A DNA stretch of 64,000 bases from Polynucleobacter sp. AP-Jannik-300A-C4 (GCF_018688335.1 NZ_CP061316.1:868001-932000), one strand, 5' to 3'. Positions 39,204 through 47,623 are shown, numbered from the stretch's first letter. Notes: a model not told the origin generated them from the sequence alone. Translations and numbers: made by a program.

Positions 39204-39383
39204 ATGAGAAGAGCGATACCAAAAACACATCAGGCTTTAGATTGGATAGGGAAGGGGATGACTGCAGCTCAAGCCGCTAGGAAGATGGAGATTTCAGAAT
39301 CCAGCGTCTACGCCGCCTTAAGAAAAACAAAAGCAAAAGATTTGGGTTGTTGTCCAACGTGCGGTCACAAATTAAGGAAATAA
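39204..39383 (+). CDS. Small HTH protein with C-terminal CxxC motif (59 aa)
   Basis: A 59-residue basic protein preceded by an extremely strong SD (AAAGGAGGTGA at 39192-39202). Residues ~18-42 form a resolvase-like helix-turn-helix ('MTAAQAARKMEISESSVYAAL'). The C-terminus 'CCPTCGHKLRK' has Cys49, Cys50, Cys53 and His55, half of a zinc-binding site, perhaps completed by dimerisation. It looks like a small phage- or plasmid-type DNA-binding protein. The next gene starts two bases after its stop, so the two are translationally linked. Confidence 0.75.
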   Translation: MRRAIPKTHQALDWIGKGMTAAQAARKMEISESSVYAALRKTKAKDLGCCPTCGHKLRK

Positions 39384-39384
39384 G

Positions 39385-39681
39385 ATGAAAAAAACTCTAT
39401 TAGCTGTTGTTTCAATTTCTATAGCTGCATTTGCATATGCAAATACTTCATCTGACTCTTCTGAATTGCTCAGTCAGCAATGCAAAATTTCCGCTGAAGC
39501 AGTTTCCACATTGAAAGATTTGCGCTATGGAAATACCTCAATCCGCAAAGATGTATCTAGCCTCATTAATTCAAATCTGAAGGTTCAAGAGAATAAGGAT
39601 GCAGCCAAAATCACCTTAAACCGAATGGTGGATGATCAAGCGAGTTCAGCATCTGCTTTGGAAGCAAAGTATTGCTCATAA
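39385..39681 (+). CDS. Small secreted protein of unknown function
   Basis: A 98-residue protein with a clear Sec signal peptide (about 19 residues, 'AAFAYA|NT'). The mature part is hydrophilic and probably helical, with only two cysteines (Cys33 and Cys97) that could form one disulfide tying its ends together. I recognise no family. The SD (AAGGAAATAAG) lies inside the preceding HTH gene, and the start is two bases after its stop. The pairing of a DNA-binding protein and a periplasmic protein is unusual. Confidence 0.65.
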   Translation: MKKTLLAVVSISIAAFAYANTSSDSSELLSQQCKISAEAVSTLKDLRYGNTSIRKDVSSLINSNLKVQENKDAAKITLNRMVDDQASSASALEAKYCS

Positions 39682-39723
39682 TGTTTTCTGAATGGCTTAC
39701 TGTAATTACCGCTAAGGGTATTG

Positions 39724-40164
39724 ATGGTCCATTCATTTGAGTGTCCGGAGTGTGGCAACCCCAGAGGGATGCTAGGAGAATGTCGCCAATGTGGAAGCGA
39801 AGATCTTCCTATTCCGCATAGCGGTACGATGGTAATGAATTTAAAGTTCGATAGTCCAAGCGCTGAAGAGGCCTTGGATCGATTAACTATTGGACTTCGC
39901 CGAGCTTCTGAGGTGGGTATTAAAGCAATGATCTTGATACATGGATATGGAGCCAGTGGTGAGGGTGGCAAGATCAAGCGGGCTGTTCATAATGCCCTGA
40001 ATAACAACTACTTCTCTGATCGGGTGGATGAATACCATTTTGGTGAGCAAACTGCGTTTGGCAGTGAGGCCTACCATGCGCTTTTGAGAAGAAGGCCGGG
40101 ATTAAAGGCTTATCTCAAGCACTTCAAAGAAGGTAATGCCGGAATGACAGTGTTATTACTGTAA
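39724..40164 (+). CDS. Zinc-ribbon protein with Smr domain
   Basis: A 146-residue protein. The N-terminus has four cysteines in a zinc-ribbon pattern (Cys7, Cys10, Cys20, Cys23: 'CPECG...CRQCG'). Residues ~50-146 form an Smr domain, with 'LDRLTIGLRRA' as its start and 'MILIHGYGASGEGGKIKRAV' as its core. Smr domains of MutS2 and related proteins are nucleases or bind branched nucleic acid. The frame opens at TTG 39721, but ATG 39724 has AAGGG five bases upstream. It is 42 bases after the secreted protein gene. Confidence 0.78.
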   Translation: MVHSFECPECGNPRGMLGECRQCGSEDLPIPHSGTMVMNLKFDSPSAEEALDRLTIGLRRASEVGIKAMILIHGYGASGEGGKIKRAVHNALNNNYFSDRVDEYHFGEQTAFGSEAYHALLRRRPGLKAYLKHFKEGNAGMTVLLL

Positions 40165-40229
40165 TCCCTGCGTGGAATTGCTTAGAATAGATCCATCATT
40201 TATTTATTTGCCATCAGCTAGGAACGGTA

Positions 40230-40565
40230 ATGACAGCTAAAAAATCAAGCACTACACATGAAGAAGCTCAAATCAGTTCAGAGCATTTGATTGGTGACTT
40301 CAAAGCACTCATGGCTGATGCTGAGGAGTTGATTATGGCAACCGCAAGCCATGAAGATGGTCCGTTAAGTGCAATTCGTTCAAAAGCCTTGGATACCCTT
40401 AATAATGCCAAAGAAAGTCTTTCTTCTGTCGAGGGTACGGTAACTGAAAAGGCTAAGGTCGTGGCGGAGCGCGCTGATGAGTTTGTCCATCGAAATCCAT
40501 GGGAGGCAGTCGGTGTTGCCGCTGGTCTCGGTCTTTTAATTGGACTCTTTATGCGTCGTCGCTAG
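40230..40565 (+). CDS. YqjD/ElaB-family (DUF883) membrane-anchored protein
   Basis: A 111-residue tail-anchored inner-membrane protein. The N-terminal ~75 residues are charged and helical; the C-terminus 'NPWEAVGVAAGLGLLIGLFMRRR' is the DUF883 anchor. E. coli homologues (YqjD, ElaB, YgaM) bind ribosomes in stationary phase. It is the first of a conserved yqjD-yqjE-yqjK trio. Confidence 0.88.
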   Translation: MTAKKSSTTHEEAQISSEHLIGDFKALMADAEELIMATASHEDGPLSAIRSKALDTLNNAKESLSSVEGTVTEKAKVVAERADEFVHRNPWEAVGVAAGLGLLIGLFMRRR

Positions 40566-40571
40566 GTCCTC

Positions 40572-40943
40572 ATGTCACAAGAAAACCTTTTATCTTCTCT
40601 TAAGCATCTCGTCTCCACTGGGGCATCTATTGCTCAAACCCGTTTGGAGTTAATTTCTACAGACGTACAGATTGCGCGCGCTAAGTTCCTGAGTCTGCTG
40701 GTGATGATCATCTTCACTTTATTTTTCTTATTCTTTGGCTTGGTGATGCTAGCCCTTCTTATTGTGATTTATAGCTGGGAGGCGGATCGCATCCTTGCAC
40801 TAAGTTTGCTTACTGCTGGATTTTTGGCTACAGGTTGCATTTTGGCCCTGGTAGTTTTACGCTCCCTTAAAACAATGCCTAAGTTGTTCGAATCAACTAT
40901 TGCGGAGTTGGCTAAGGACCGTCAGGAGCTTACTAAGCGATGA
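40572..40943 (+). CDS. YqjE-like phage-holin-family membrane protein
   Basis: A 123-residue protein with two transmembrane segments (about residues 37-65 and 74-100) flanked by amphipathic helices, matching the YqjE 'putative Actinobacterial holin-X' family. Function is unknown; despite the family name there is no phage context here. It lies six bases after the YqjD gene and overlaps the next by four. Confidence 0.83.
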   Translation: MSQENLLSSLKHLVSTGASIAQTRLELISTDVQIARAKFLSLLVMIIFTLFFLFFGLVMLALLIVIYSWEADRILALSLLTAGFLATGCILALVVLRSLKTMPKLFESTIAELAKDRQELTKR

Positions 40944-41221
40944 GTCAAAAATTGTCGGAGCTGGAAGCTAGGCAAAGAGTGCTCCAAGAGCGAGCTGCAC
41001 AAGAGCGTGCAGATTTTGCCCAATATTTTGAGCCTATTGAAAAGCCGCTATCTTGGGCTGATAAGGGTATAGATGCTTTTCATTTTCTAAAGAGTAGCCC
41101 AGTGCTTTGGACCAGTGCATTTGCCGTTCTGGCTCACTATCGACCTAAGCTAGCAAGCAAAGTACTGGCTGTTGGTTGGGGTACTATGAAATTGCTCAAG
41201 AGCGCTAAGAGTCTGATTTAA
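40940..41221 (+). CDS. YqjK-like protein
   Basis: A 93-residue protein with a charged coiled-coil N-terminus ('LSELEARQRVLQERAAQERA') and a weakly hydrophobic C-terminal half. Position after YqjD and YqjE and overall pattern fit YqjK; similarity by eye is modest. It overlaps the YqjE gene by four bases, so the three form one operon, possibly linked to envelope or stationary-phase stress. Confidence 0.65.
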   Translation: MSQKLSELEARQRVLQERAAQERADFAQYFEPIEKPLSWADKGIDAFHFLKSSPVLWTSAFAVLAHYRPKLASKVLAVGWGTMKLLKSAKSLI

Positions 41222-41226
41222 AGTTT

Positions 41227-41745
41227 TTAGGCAATCAGTACGGTCTTATTTGAAATTCCATTTTTTATCAGAATTTCACCGCCTTTGAGGCCATCAATCT
41301 CTAAAAAAGTCAGGGCACCAGCCACTTCAAACCCCGCCTTGTTGAGTAACTTACTGGCGGCGATAATAGTGCCACCAGTTGCTAAAACATCATCGACAAT
41401 TAATACTCGAGAACCTGCAGGTAAGGTTGACTGTTGAAGCTCCAAGGAGTCTGATCCATATTCAAGCCCGTAGGACTCCCGATGACTTGCTAATGGCAGC
41501 TTATTGGGCTTTCTAGCCAGTGCAAATCCTTTATGGGCATGGTGGGCTAGGGCGGAGCCAAAAATAAAGCCGCGAGACTCAATGCCCAGAATATGGCTAT
41601 AGTCAAACTGCTTGGCTAGGGCCTCTAATTGCAGTACAGCCTCCTTAAATGCAGCGGGATTTGCAAGCAGGGGTGAAATATCCCGAAAGAGAATCCCAGG
41701 TTTTGGGAAGTCAGGGACTCCGGGTAGATAATCTAGTAAATTCAT
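41227..41745 (-). CDS. apt: Adenine phosphoribosyltransferase
   Basis: A 172-residue purine salvage enzyme making AMP from adenine and PRPP. The PRPP-binding motif is 'VLIVDDVLATGGTIIAA'; the adenine pocket region is 'GIESRGFIFGSALAH'. A GTG at 41766 is in frame, but ATG 41745 (MNLLDYLPGVPDFPKPGI) fits the family. Its start is only 11 bases from the divergent nucleosidase start, so each promoter must lie in the other's coding sequence or in a very compact shared region. Confidence 0.94.
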   Translation of the reverse strand: MNLLDYLPGVPDFPKPGILFRDISPLLANPAAFKEAVLQLEALAKQFDYSHILGIESRGFIFGSALAHHAHKGFALARKPNKLPLASHRESYGLEYGSDSLELQQSTLPAGSRVLIVDDVLATGGTIIAASKLLNKAGFEVAGALTFLEIDGLKGGEILIKNGISNKTVLIA

Positions 41746-41756
41746 TTTTGGCTGAT

Positions 41757-42329
41757 ATGAAAACACAATTGCTCATTATTACCGCATTAGAGTCCGAACT
41801 CAATCAAGCTGCCTTGCCGCCGGGAGTGGGTATTGTGTATTCAGGGGTTGGCAAGATTAATGCTACTGCAGCTACCCTGCAAGCCATACACCAATTTGAG
41901 CCAAAACAGATTATTAACTTTGGTACTGTTGGGAAAATTAATCCATCTCTTGCTGGTTTGCTCGAGATAGGGAAGGTGATACAACGTGACATGATGACTG
42001 TGCCATTAGCGCCCAGGGGTCAAACCCCTTTTTGCCCCAAACCAGTTGAGTATCTCTCTTTGAATGGTGATCATGTCTGCGGTACGGGCGATAGTTTTGT
42101 GACGGCCCATGACCCTTGGCTGAAAGAGCAGGGTGTAGATGTTGTTGATATGGAGTTATTTGCAATTGCTAGCATTGCCTACCAATTTAATATCCCGTGG
42201 CAATCCTTTAAGTATGTGACTGATGATGCTAATTCAGACTCCGGAAATGAGTGGAAGCATCGGGTCAATCATGGCCAAGAGCTCTATGTAAGCAAGCTCC
42301 ATGATCTATTAAGTGCACAGAGCATTTAG
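41757..42329 (+). CDS. Phosphorylase/nucleosidase-family protein (MTA/SAH nucleosidase-like)
   Basis: A 190-residue member of the PNP/MTAP superfamily. The nucleoside-binding motif 'VVDMELFAIASIAYQF' contains the Met-Glu pair, and 'YVTDDANSDSGNEW' carries the catalytic Asp. It is about 40 residues shorter than E. coli MtnN. It begins at ATG 41757; the frame is open to 41649 but that lies inside apt. Divergence with apt fits a route in which adenine released from methylthioadenosine is recaptured as AMP. Confidence 0.78.
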   Translation: MKTQLLIITALESELNQAALPPGVGIVYSGVGKINATAATLQAIHQFEPKQIINFGTVGKINPSLAGLLEIGKVIQRDMMTVPLAPRGQTPFCPKPVEYLSLNGDHVCGTGDSFVTAHDPWLKEQGVDVVDMELFAIASIAYQFNIPWQSFKYVTDDANSDSGNEWKHRVNHGQELYVSKLHDLLSAQSI

Positions 42330-42348
42330 ATAAACCCAAGAGTTTCTG

Positions 42349-44016
42349 ATGAACCCAAAGTTTCCTTGGCTCAAAAATTATCTCGAGGGAGTTCCTCATG
42401 AGATTGATCTGGCTGGACACGCATCGATTGTTCATTTCTTAGAGGAATCGTTTGATAGCTACTCCGATCGAATTGCAATAGAGTCGATGGGTCACAAAAT
42501 CAGCTACCGTCAGCTGGATATTCTGTCAAAAGATTTTGCTGCCTATTTGCAGACCTTAAGTCTAGAACCAGGATCGCGAATCGGCATCATGTTTCCTAAT
42601 GTCCCGCAATACTTGATTGCGATGTTGGGTACCCTGCGTGCTGGATTTGTGGTGGTCAATATTAATCCGCTCTATACGACCAGAGAGTTGGAGCATCAAC
42701 TACAAGATAGCGGTGCAGTCATCTTGGTAATGCTAGAAAACTTTGCCCATGTGTATCAGGAGATTGCCAATCAAGGGCTTGTTAAGAGGGTGATTGTGAG
42801 TAGCCTCGGTGAAACCTTAGGTCCCAAAGGCGTCATCATTAACTTGATTGCTCGGCATGTTAAGAAGCTCATTCCGCATTGGAGCTTTCCTTGCGTTAAG
42901 TTTAATCAAGCCCTCAAGATAGGCGCCGGTCATGGCTTTACTAGGCCACATCTAAGGCAAGACAGCATTGCATTTTTGCAGTACACCGGTGGCACCACGG
43001 GAGTTTCTAAAGGTGCTGTTTTGTTACACCGAAATATCTTAGCCAATATCATTCAGATCGAGTCTTGGCTTGAGCCTGCCTTGAAGGATCGACATCAGCA
43101 GCTTGTTTTTTTATGCGCACTACCAATGACTCATATTTTTGCTTTGACTGCCTGTGGCCTGCTTGGCATGCGCAAGGGCGCCAAATTATTGTTAGTAGCA
43201 AATCCTCGTGACATCACTGGCTTTATTAAGCTGCTAATGAAGCACCCAGACATTAATATTTTTCCAGGTGTTAATACCTTATTTCATGCGCTGATCCATC
43301 GCCCTGAATTTAGTAAAGTGAAGTTGCCCAATCTCTTAGTCACTATTGGCGGCGGTATGGCAGTTCTAAGAAAAACTGCCGAACTCTGGCAAAAAATGAT
43401 GGGGGTACCGATTGCTCAGGGTTATGGCCTTTCGGAAACTTCACCAGTGGTGTGCGTCAACACACCTTTTGTTAAAGAATTTACTGGCTCGATTGGTATG
43501 CCAGTACCAAGCACAGATGTATTGATATTGGATGACGACGGAAAAGAAGTTCCTTTTGGCACGCCTGGAGAGATCTGTATTAAAGGTCCGCAAGTGATGG
43601 CGGGTTACTGGAATAGGCCTGAAGAGACGGTGCAATTTATTACCCCAGAGGGATATTTCAAGTCTGGCGATATTGGCATCATGAGCCCAGAGGGTTATGT
43701 GCAAATTGTAGATCGCAAGAAAGATATGATCGTTGTTGCCGGCTTTAAGGTATTTCCCAATGAAGTTGAAGAGGTGATTTCATTAATGCCAGGCGTAAGA
43801 GAATGCGCGGTCATTGGATTTCCACACCGCAAGCTTGGTGAGATTGTGAAGGCCTATATTGTTATAGATAAACCTGATCTCACTGAGGCTCAAGTCATTC
43901 AGTATTGCAAAGAGCAAATGACGAGTTATAAACGCCCTAGAAAAATTGCCTTTATTGATGAAATGCCAAAGTCGAATGTTGGCAAGATTCTTCGTCGCCA
44001 CTTGCGAGACTTATAA
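42349..44016 (+). CDS. fadD: Long-chain fatty acyl-CoA synthetase
   Basis: A 555-residue AMP-binding ligase that activates fatty acids with CoA. The P-loop 'LQYTGGTTGVSKGAVLLH' and 'QGYGLSETSPVV' are present; adenylate-forming motif 'KSGDIG' and the C-terminal Lys region ('PKSNVGKILRRHLRD') complete the active site. Length and similarity to E. coli FadD are good. It lies 19 bases after the nucleosidase gene and converges with an outer-membrane protein gene. Confidence 0.92.
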   Translation: MNPKFPWLKNYLEGVPHEIDLAGHASIVHFLEESFDSYSDRIAIESMGHKISYRQLDILSKDFAAYLQTLSLEPGSRIGIMFPNVPQYLIAMLGTLRAGFVVVNINPLYTTRELEHQLQDSGAVILVMLENFAHVYQEIANQGLVKRVIVSSLGETLGPKGVIINLIARHVKKLIPHWSFPCVKFNQALKIGAGHGFTRPHLRQDSIAFLQYTGGTTGVSKGAVLLHRNILANIIQIESWLEPALKDRHQQLVFLCALPMTHIFALTACGLLGMRKGAKLLLVANPRDITGFIKLLMKHPDINIFPGVNTLFHALIHRPEFSKVKLPNLLVTIGGGMAVLRKTAELWQKMMGVPIAQGYGLSETSPVVCVNTPFVKEFTGSIGMPVPSTDVLILDDDGKEVPFGTPGEICIKGPQVMAGYWNRPEETVQFITPEGYFKSGDIGIMSPEGYVQIVDRKKDMIVVAGFKVFPNEVEEVISLMPGVRECAVIGFPHRKLGEIVKAYIVIDKPDLTEAQVIQYCKEQMTSYKRPRKIAFIDEMPKSNVGKILRRHLRDL

Positions 44017-44018
44017 AG

Positions 44019-44930
44019 TTACAAACCGCCACCAAAGCGGTATTGCCAAGAAATACCATATAGGTCGTAACTATTATTTGTCCTGGAGTATGCGCCAGTG
44101 CTCGCTGATAGCCGGATAGAGTTATGTTTATTTACTGGGTAGGACATCGTGCTACCAAAGCGCCAGTTTTCTTGGTTTCCATTAATCGGATTTCCGTTTA
44201 GATAGGATTGCCCACCAGTGAAGTAGGTTGCATCTACAGAGATCCAAGCCGTATTCTGAAAGTAATAGATCGCGTGAGTCTGAGTTGAGTAGACTGGATT
44301 TTGGGATAGCGAGTTCCCACCCGTAAAGTCGGTATTGCTGGTGTAAAAGATGCCGGCACCAGCTAACTCTAATCTCCATGGGCCAAGTGCCTTCGATACG
44401 CCAAGACCTGGCTGGATAAACCAGCGATTGGCACCTACATTAATCAGTTGATTGTCGTTGTACTTACCCCATGGTACAGATGCCGCAAGACTCACGCCTA
44501 CAATGAGATCTTGCTGATAGCCTTTAAATTGATCAAGAGTTAACGCTGGAGCGCCATAGAGGTTAATTGCGGCCTTGATAAGCGGGTCAGAGAGACCTTC
44601 CGTGCTGGCATTCACTGTTCGCCCGCCAATACTGCTTGATCCACTCAGTTGGCCATAAGGAAGAACTAGGGTGATTTTTCCGGATTGACCGCCGGCATCA
44701 AAAATATGGGTGAGACCCATGACCTCGCTAGTGAGCGTGTAATTTCCTGCTTTTGCTTGAGCAACTCCAGCGCTGATGAAGTTAATGCCTACTGGTGCAT
44801 TGGAATAAGTGCGTGCCTCGATTTCTTGTGCCTGAGGTAATCCAGGTAATAGCGAAATAAATGCTGCAACAAGGCAAGACAATATCCAGCCACTTCTACC
44901 TTGAAGAGAGAAGGCTGAATTGAGCATCAA
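44019..44930 (-). CDS. Outer-membrane protein of the phenol-degradation MetA family
   Basis: A 303-residue protein with a Sec signal peptide ('LVAAFISLLPGLPQAQEIEA', cleavage near residue 35). Alternating aromatic strands and a C-terminal 'YGISWQYRFGGGL' suggest a beta-barrel. It resembles the 'putative MetA-pathway of phenol degradation' family, named from its context in other genomes and not proof of phenol metabolism here. It is convergent with fadD and 22 bases after the next gene on the same strand. Confidence 0.72.
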   Translation of the reverse strand: MMLNSAFSLQGRSGWILSCLVAAFISLLPGLPQAQEIEARTYSNAPVGINFISAGVAQAKAGNYTLTSEVMGLTHIFDAGGQSGKITLVLPYGQLSGSSSIGGRTVNASTEGLSDPLIKAAINLYGAPALTLDQFKGYQQDLIVGVSLAASVPWGKYNDNQLINVGANRWFIQPGLGVSKALGPWRLELAGAGIFYTSNTDFTGGNSLSQNPVYSTQTHAIYYFQNTAWISVDATYFTGGQSYLNGNPINGNQENWRFGSTMSYPVNKHNSIRLSASTGAYSRTNNSYDLYGISWQYRFGGGL

Positions 44931-44952
44931 GAATTTCAGACCGTAGTCTTAT

Positions 44953-45489
44953 TTACTTGTTTTTTTGTTTATTGCCAAATAAGATTTCTAAAGTGGCAGG
45001 ACTTCCAAGCATTAAGCTCATGCCAGTTAATAGAAGATACGGCCAGACAATTAACCAATACACAATTGACATCGCTACTACCCTCAATGGATTTGATTGA
45101 CCAAATTCAGCCATGGAAGCAAGGAATGCTTTTCCATGAATCAATCCGTGAACGCCAGCCTCTAAATAATTTAATCCCAAAACAACCAGTAGATAAATCA
45201 CGGACTCTAAAAAAAGTGAGCCAACGATGCCATCCGTTTTGTTCACTTTAATTGGAAAGGCGACCTGAGCTAGCAACATGAACTTGGCACATATAGCTGC
45301 TTTAAATAGGGCAAAACCAAAGATGGATAGGGGAATAGGGCTCTCATCTAGTGAGGCAGCTCCTAAAAAAGCAATCGCACAAAACCAAGTCCCGAAGTAA
45401 ACGGTCAACTGAAATGCCTTTACAAATTCTTCCTTTGCTTTTTGTTTAAAGGTATGCGTGGGAGCTGAATTTGGTGATGTTCCGTTCAT
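44953..45489 (-). CDS. Hypothetical inner-membrane protein, about four TM segments
   Basis: A 178-residue protein with hydrophobic stretches at about residues 30-48, 55-78, 88-110 and 136-165. A polar N-terminus and a Lys-rich C-terminus ('GNKQKNK') suggest both ends are cytoplasmic. No family is recognised. It probably shares a transcript with the downstream MetA-like barrel (22-base gap). Confidence 0.65.
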   Translation of the reverse strand: MNGTSPNSAPTHTFKQKAKEEFVKAFQLTVYFGTWFCAIAFLGAASLDESPIPLSIFGFALFKAAICAKFMLLAQVAFPIKVNKTDGIVGSLFLESVIYLLVVLGLNYLEAGVHGLIHGKAFLASMAEFGQSNPLRVVAMSIVYWLIVWPYLLLTGMSLMLGSPATLEILFGNKQKNK

Positions 45490-45511
45490 GAAAACTTTCT
45501 AAGAAAATAGA

Positions 45512-46813
45512 TTAGCAGTTACTGCAAGAGCCGCCAGCCTCAACAGGGGCGGGTTCTTGGGTATAGCGTGCAATAAATGCATGCTTGCTCTTTAGCGGTA
45601 ATTTAATCCAGACAAAGTGACCCGATCCCGGGGCAACATCAATGGGTTCGCCTTTGAGATTCCACATGGCATCGAGCACCAGATCTTGATTGCCTTCGGG
45701 CTCAATGATTTCTAATTTATCGCCGATTGAAAAACGATTTTTTACATCTACCTTGACGCGACCAGAGGCCTCATCAATTTCTAAAGTTTCGCCAACATAG
45801 AGGCTTCTGCCGGAGAGGGAGTGACCGCGCATATAGAGTTGATATTCTTTATCGTGGTGACGCTCATAAAAACCATCTGTATAGCCACGATTTGCAAGAC
45901 CCTCTAGATTACCAATCAGAGACATATTCATGGGGCGACCAGCTACTGCATCATCAATCGCAGTACGGTAGGCTTGGCAGGTACGAGAAACGTAATAGGG
46001 TGACTTGGTGCGACCCTCAATCTTGAAGGAGTCCACCCCCATCTTGGTCAAGCGTTCAATATGCTCAATCGCACGTAAATCTTTTGAGTTCATGATGTAG
46101 GTGCCATGCTCATCTTCTTCCATGGGCATCAAATCATCTGGACGACGCGCCTCTTGAAGTAGGACTACATCTCCGCTGGTATTTTGTTGGCCTGGCTTGA
46201 CTTTGTAATCCCAGCGACAGGCATTGGTACAAGCACCTTGGTTAGAGTCGCGATGTGACATATAGCCAGATAGCAAGCAGCGACCTGAGTAGGCAATGCA
46301 TAAAGCGCCATGAACAAATACTTCCAATTCCATTTCTGGACAGTCTTGACGAACTTCTTCGATTTCATCAAAAGAAAGTTCACGCGACAGAATGACGCGG
46401 CTGATGCCAACAGAGCGCCAGAACTTCGCAGAGGCGCCATTCACAGTGTTAGCTTGAACTGATAAATGAATCGGCATATCTGGCCAAGCTTCTCTAGCCA
46501 TCATGATCAGACCGGGATCCGACATGATCATGGCATCAGGTTTCAATGCAACTACAGGATCCATGTCTTTAATGTAGGTGCGCGTCTTGCCGCCATGAGG
46601 AAGTAGGTTAGAGACTAGATAAAACTTTTTACCTAAAGCATGCGCGGTATCAATACCTTCTTTGAGTGTCTCCATTTTTCCGAAGTCGTTATTACGTACT
46701 CGGAGTGAATAACGTGGCTGTCCGGCATAAATGGCGTCAGCACCAAAGTCAAAGGCGGTACGCAGCATGGAAAGGCTGCCGGCAGGAGCTAGAAGTTCAG
46801 GGATCTTAGTCAT
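45512..46813 (-). CDS. trhP: tRNA 5-hydroxyuridine synthesis protein TrhP (YegQ, U32 peptidase family)
   Basis: A 433-residue U32-family protein closely matching E. coli YegQ/TrhP, which with prephenate hydroxylates U34 of tRNAs. Conserved features include 'GADAIYAGQPRYSLRVRNN', 'IMSDPGLIMM', 'IHLSVQANTVN' and a four-Cys cluster ('CIAYSGRCLLSG', 'GACTNACRW') thought to hold an Fe-S cluster. An ATG-proximal GTG or ATG at 46840 is in frame, but ATG 46813 gives the family start. The protein ends in 'GGSCSNC', not seen in E. coli. Confidence 0.9.
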   Translation of the reverse strand: MTKIPELLAPAGSLSMLRTAFDFGADAIYAGQPRYSLRVRNNDFGKMETLKEGIDTAHALGKKFYLVSNLLPHGGKTRTYIKDMDPVVALKPDAMIMSDPGLIMMAREAWPDMPIHLSVQANTVNGASAKFWRSVGISRVILSRELSFDEIEEVRQDCPEMELEVFVHGALCIAYSGRCLLSGYMSHRDSNQGACTNACRWDYKVKPGQQNTSGDVVLLQEARRPDDLMPMEEDEHGTYIMNSKDLRAIEHIERLTKMGVDSFKIEGRTKSPYYVSRTCQAYRTAIDDAVAGRPMNMSLIGNLEGLANRGYTDGFYERHHDKEYQLYMRGHSLSGRSLYVGETLEIDEASGRVKVDVKNRFSIGDKLEIIEPEGNQDLVLDAMWNLKGEPIDVAPGSGHFVWIKLPLKSKHAFIARYTQEPAPVEAGGSCSNC

Positions 46814-47038
46814 GGGGGCTATTTTAGTGAATACAGGCATTCTTGGTAGATTTGCTGTAACACCGAGCTCTAAAGGCGGCTAAGCCCCAATTTATTGAGT
46901 TATTCCAGGTAAATAAGCCAGTATGCAGAGTATCCTACGGGGTCTGTGGACAGCATTGCAAAAATTGAACAGGGAGCCTTCCCTTAGATCGTCCACCCGA
47001 AATTGAAGGCACTCATTAAAGAATCAGAAAGAACTCCA

Positions 47039-47623
47039 ATGACAAAACTCACATCCAAGTCAATCTTAAAAAAAGCGAGTGGCATTTTGGCGCAAGAGTT
47101 TGCTATACCTAAGGACATCGCCTGGGCCTGGGTCACCTTATTGCTATCGCAAGATGAGCAAAAGCGCGATAGCGAAGAAAAACGCTATGCCCGCATTGCA
47201 GAATTCGAAGCCTGGATTACGGAACTCAATTTACCAACCGACCCAAAAAATCCTGCAAGTACTGCAGTAAGTCCAGAGTCAGTAAAAAATTTCGCCAGAA
47301 ATGTATTTGAGTGGCCGCATGAATACATCTTTGAAGAGCCTGTAGCAGCTAAGCATCCAGACTCCAAAGTCACATACAGCGATACGATCACTAAACCCAT
47401 CTTAGATGCCATTAAAGATGCTGGTGGATCTGATGACCGCCCTCAGCTCATTGCCATATTGGAGGGTTACGCAAAAGAAGGTAAAGAACCATTTGCAAAT
47501 GTGACAACAGAAGGGATTGAATGGAAGGGCAGCAATTGGTCTGAGGGCGACAAGCTGAATCTGCTCACCATCAAAACCCTTAATAACCGCCTCGCTAATC
47601 TAAAAAAGAAGGGGTTGATCTAG
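47039..47623 (+). CDS. Hypothetical protein (194 aa)
   Basis: A soluble, mixed-charge protein of unknown function from ATG 47039 (TTG 47003 is in frame). There is no signal peptide or TM segment. The N-terminus looks helical ('SILKKASGILAQEFAIPKDIAWAWVTLLL'-like), the middle is Pro/Asp-rich, and the C-terminus is basic ('LNNRLANLKKKGLI'). The 225-base upstream spacer contains a small hairpin GGGA-GCCT-TCCC near 46973 and no clear promoter. It is followed by a good terminator, which supports it being a real monocistronic gene. Confidence 0.6.
   Translation: MTKLTSKSILKKASGILAQEFAIPKDIAWAWVTLLLSQDEQKRDSEEKRYARIAEFEAWITELNLPTDPKNPASTAVSPESVKNFARNVFEWPHEYIFEEPVAAKHPDSKVTYSDTITKPILDAIKDAGGSDDRPQLIAILEGYAKEGKEPFANVTTEGIEWKGSNWSEGDKLNLLTIKTLNNRLANLKKKGLI

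Noticed and set aside
39681..39740. A 19-codon frame overlapping the secreted-protein stop (TAATG) and the Smr gene start
   Set aside because: Too short and without an SD of its own; the overlap with the Smr gene start makes it a likely chance frame.
40572..40943. Evidence of a prophage, from the holin-family name of the YqjE-like gene
   Set aside because: YqjE-type proteins are chromosomal and lie with YqjD and YqjK here; no other phage gene is nearby.
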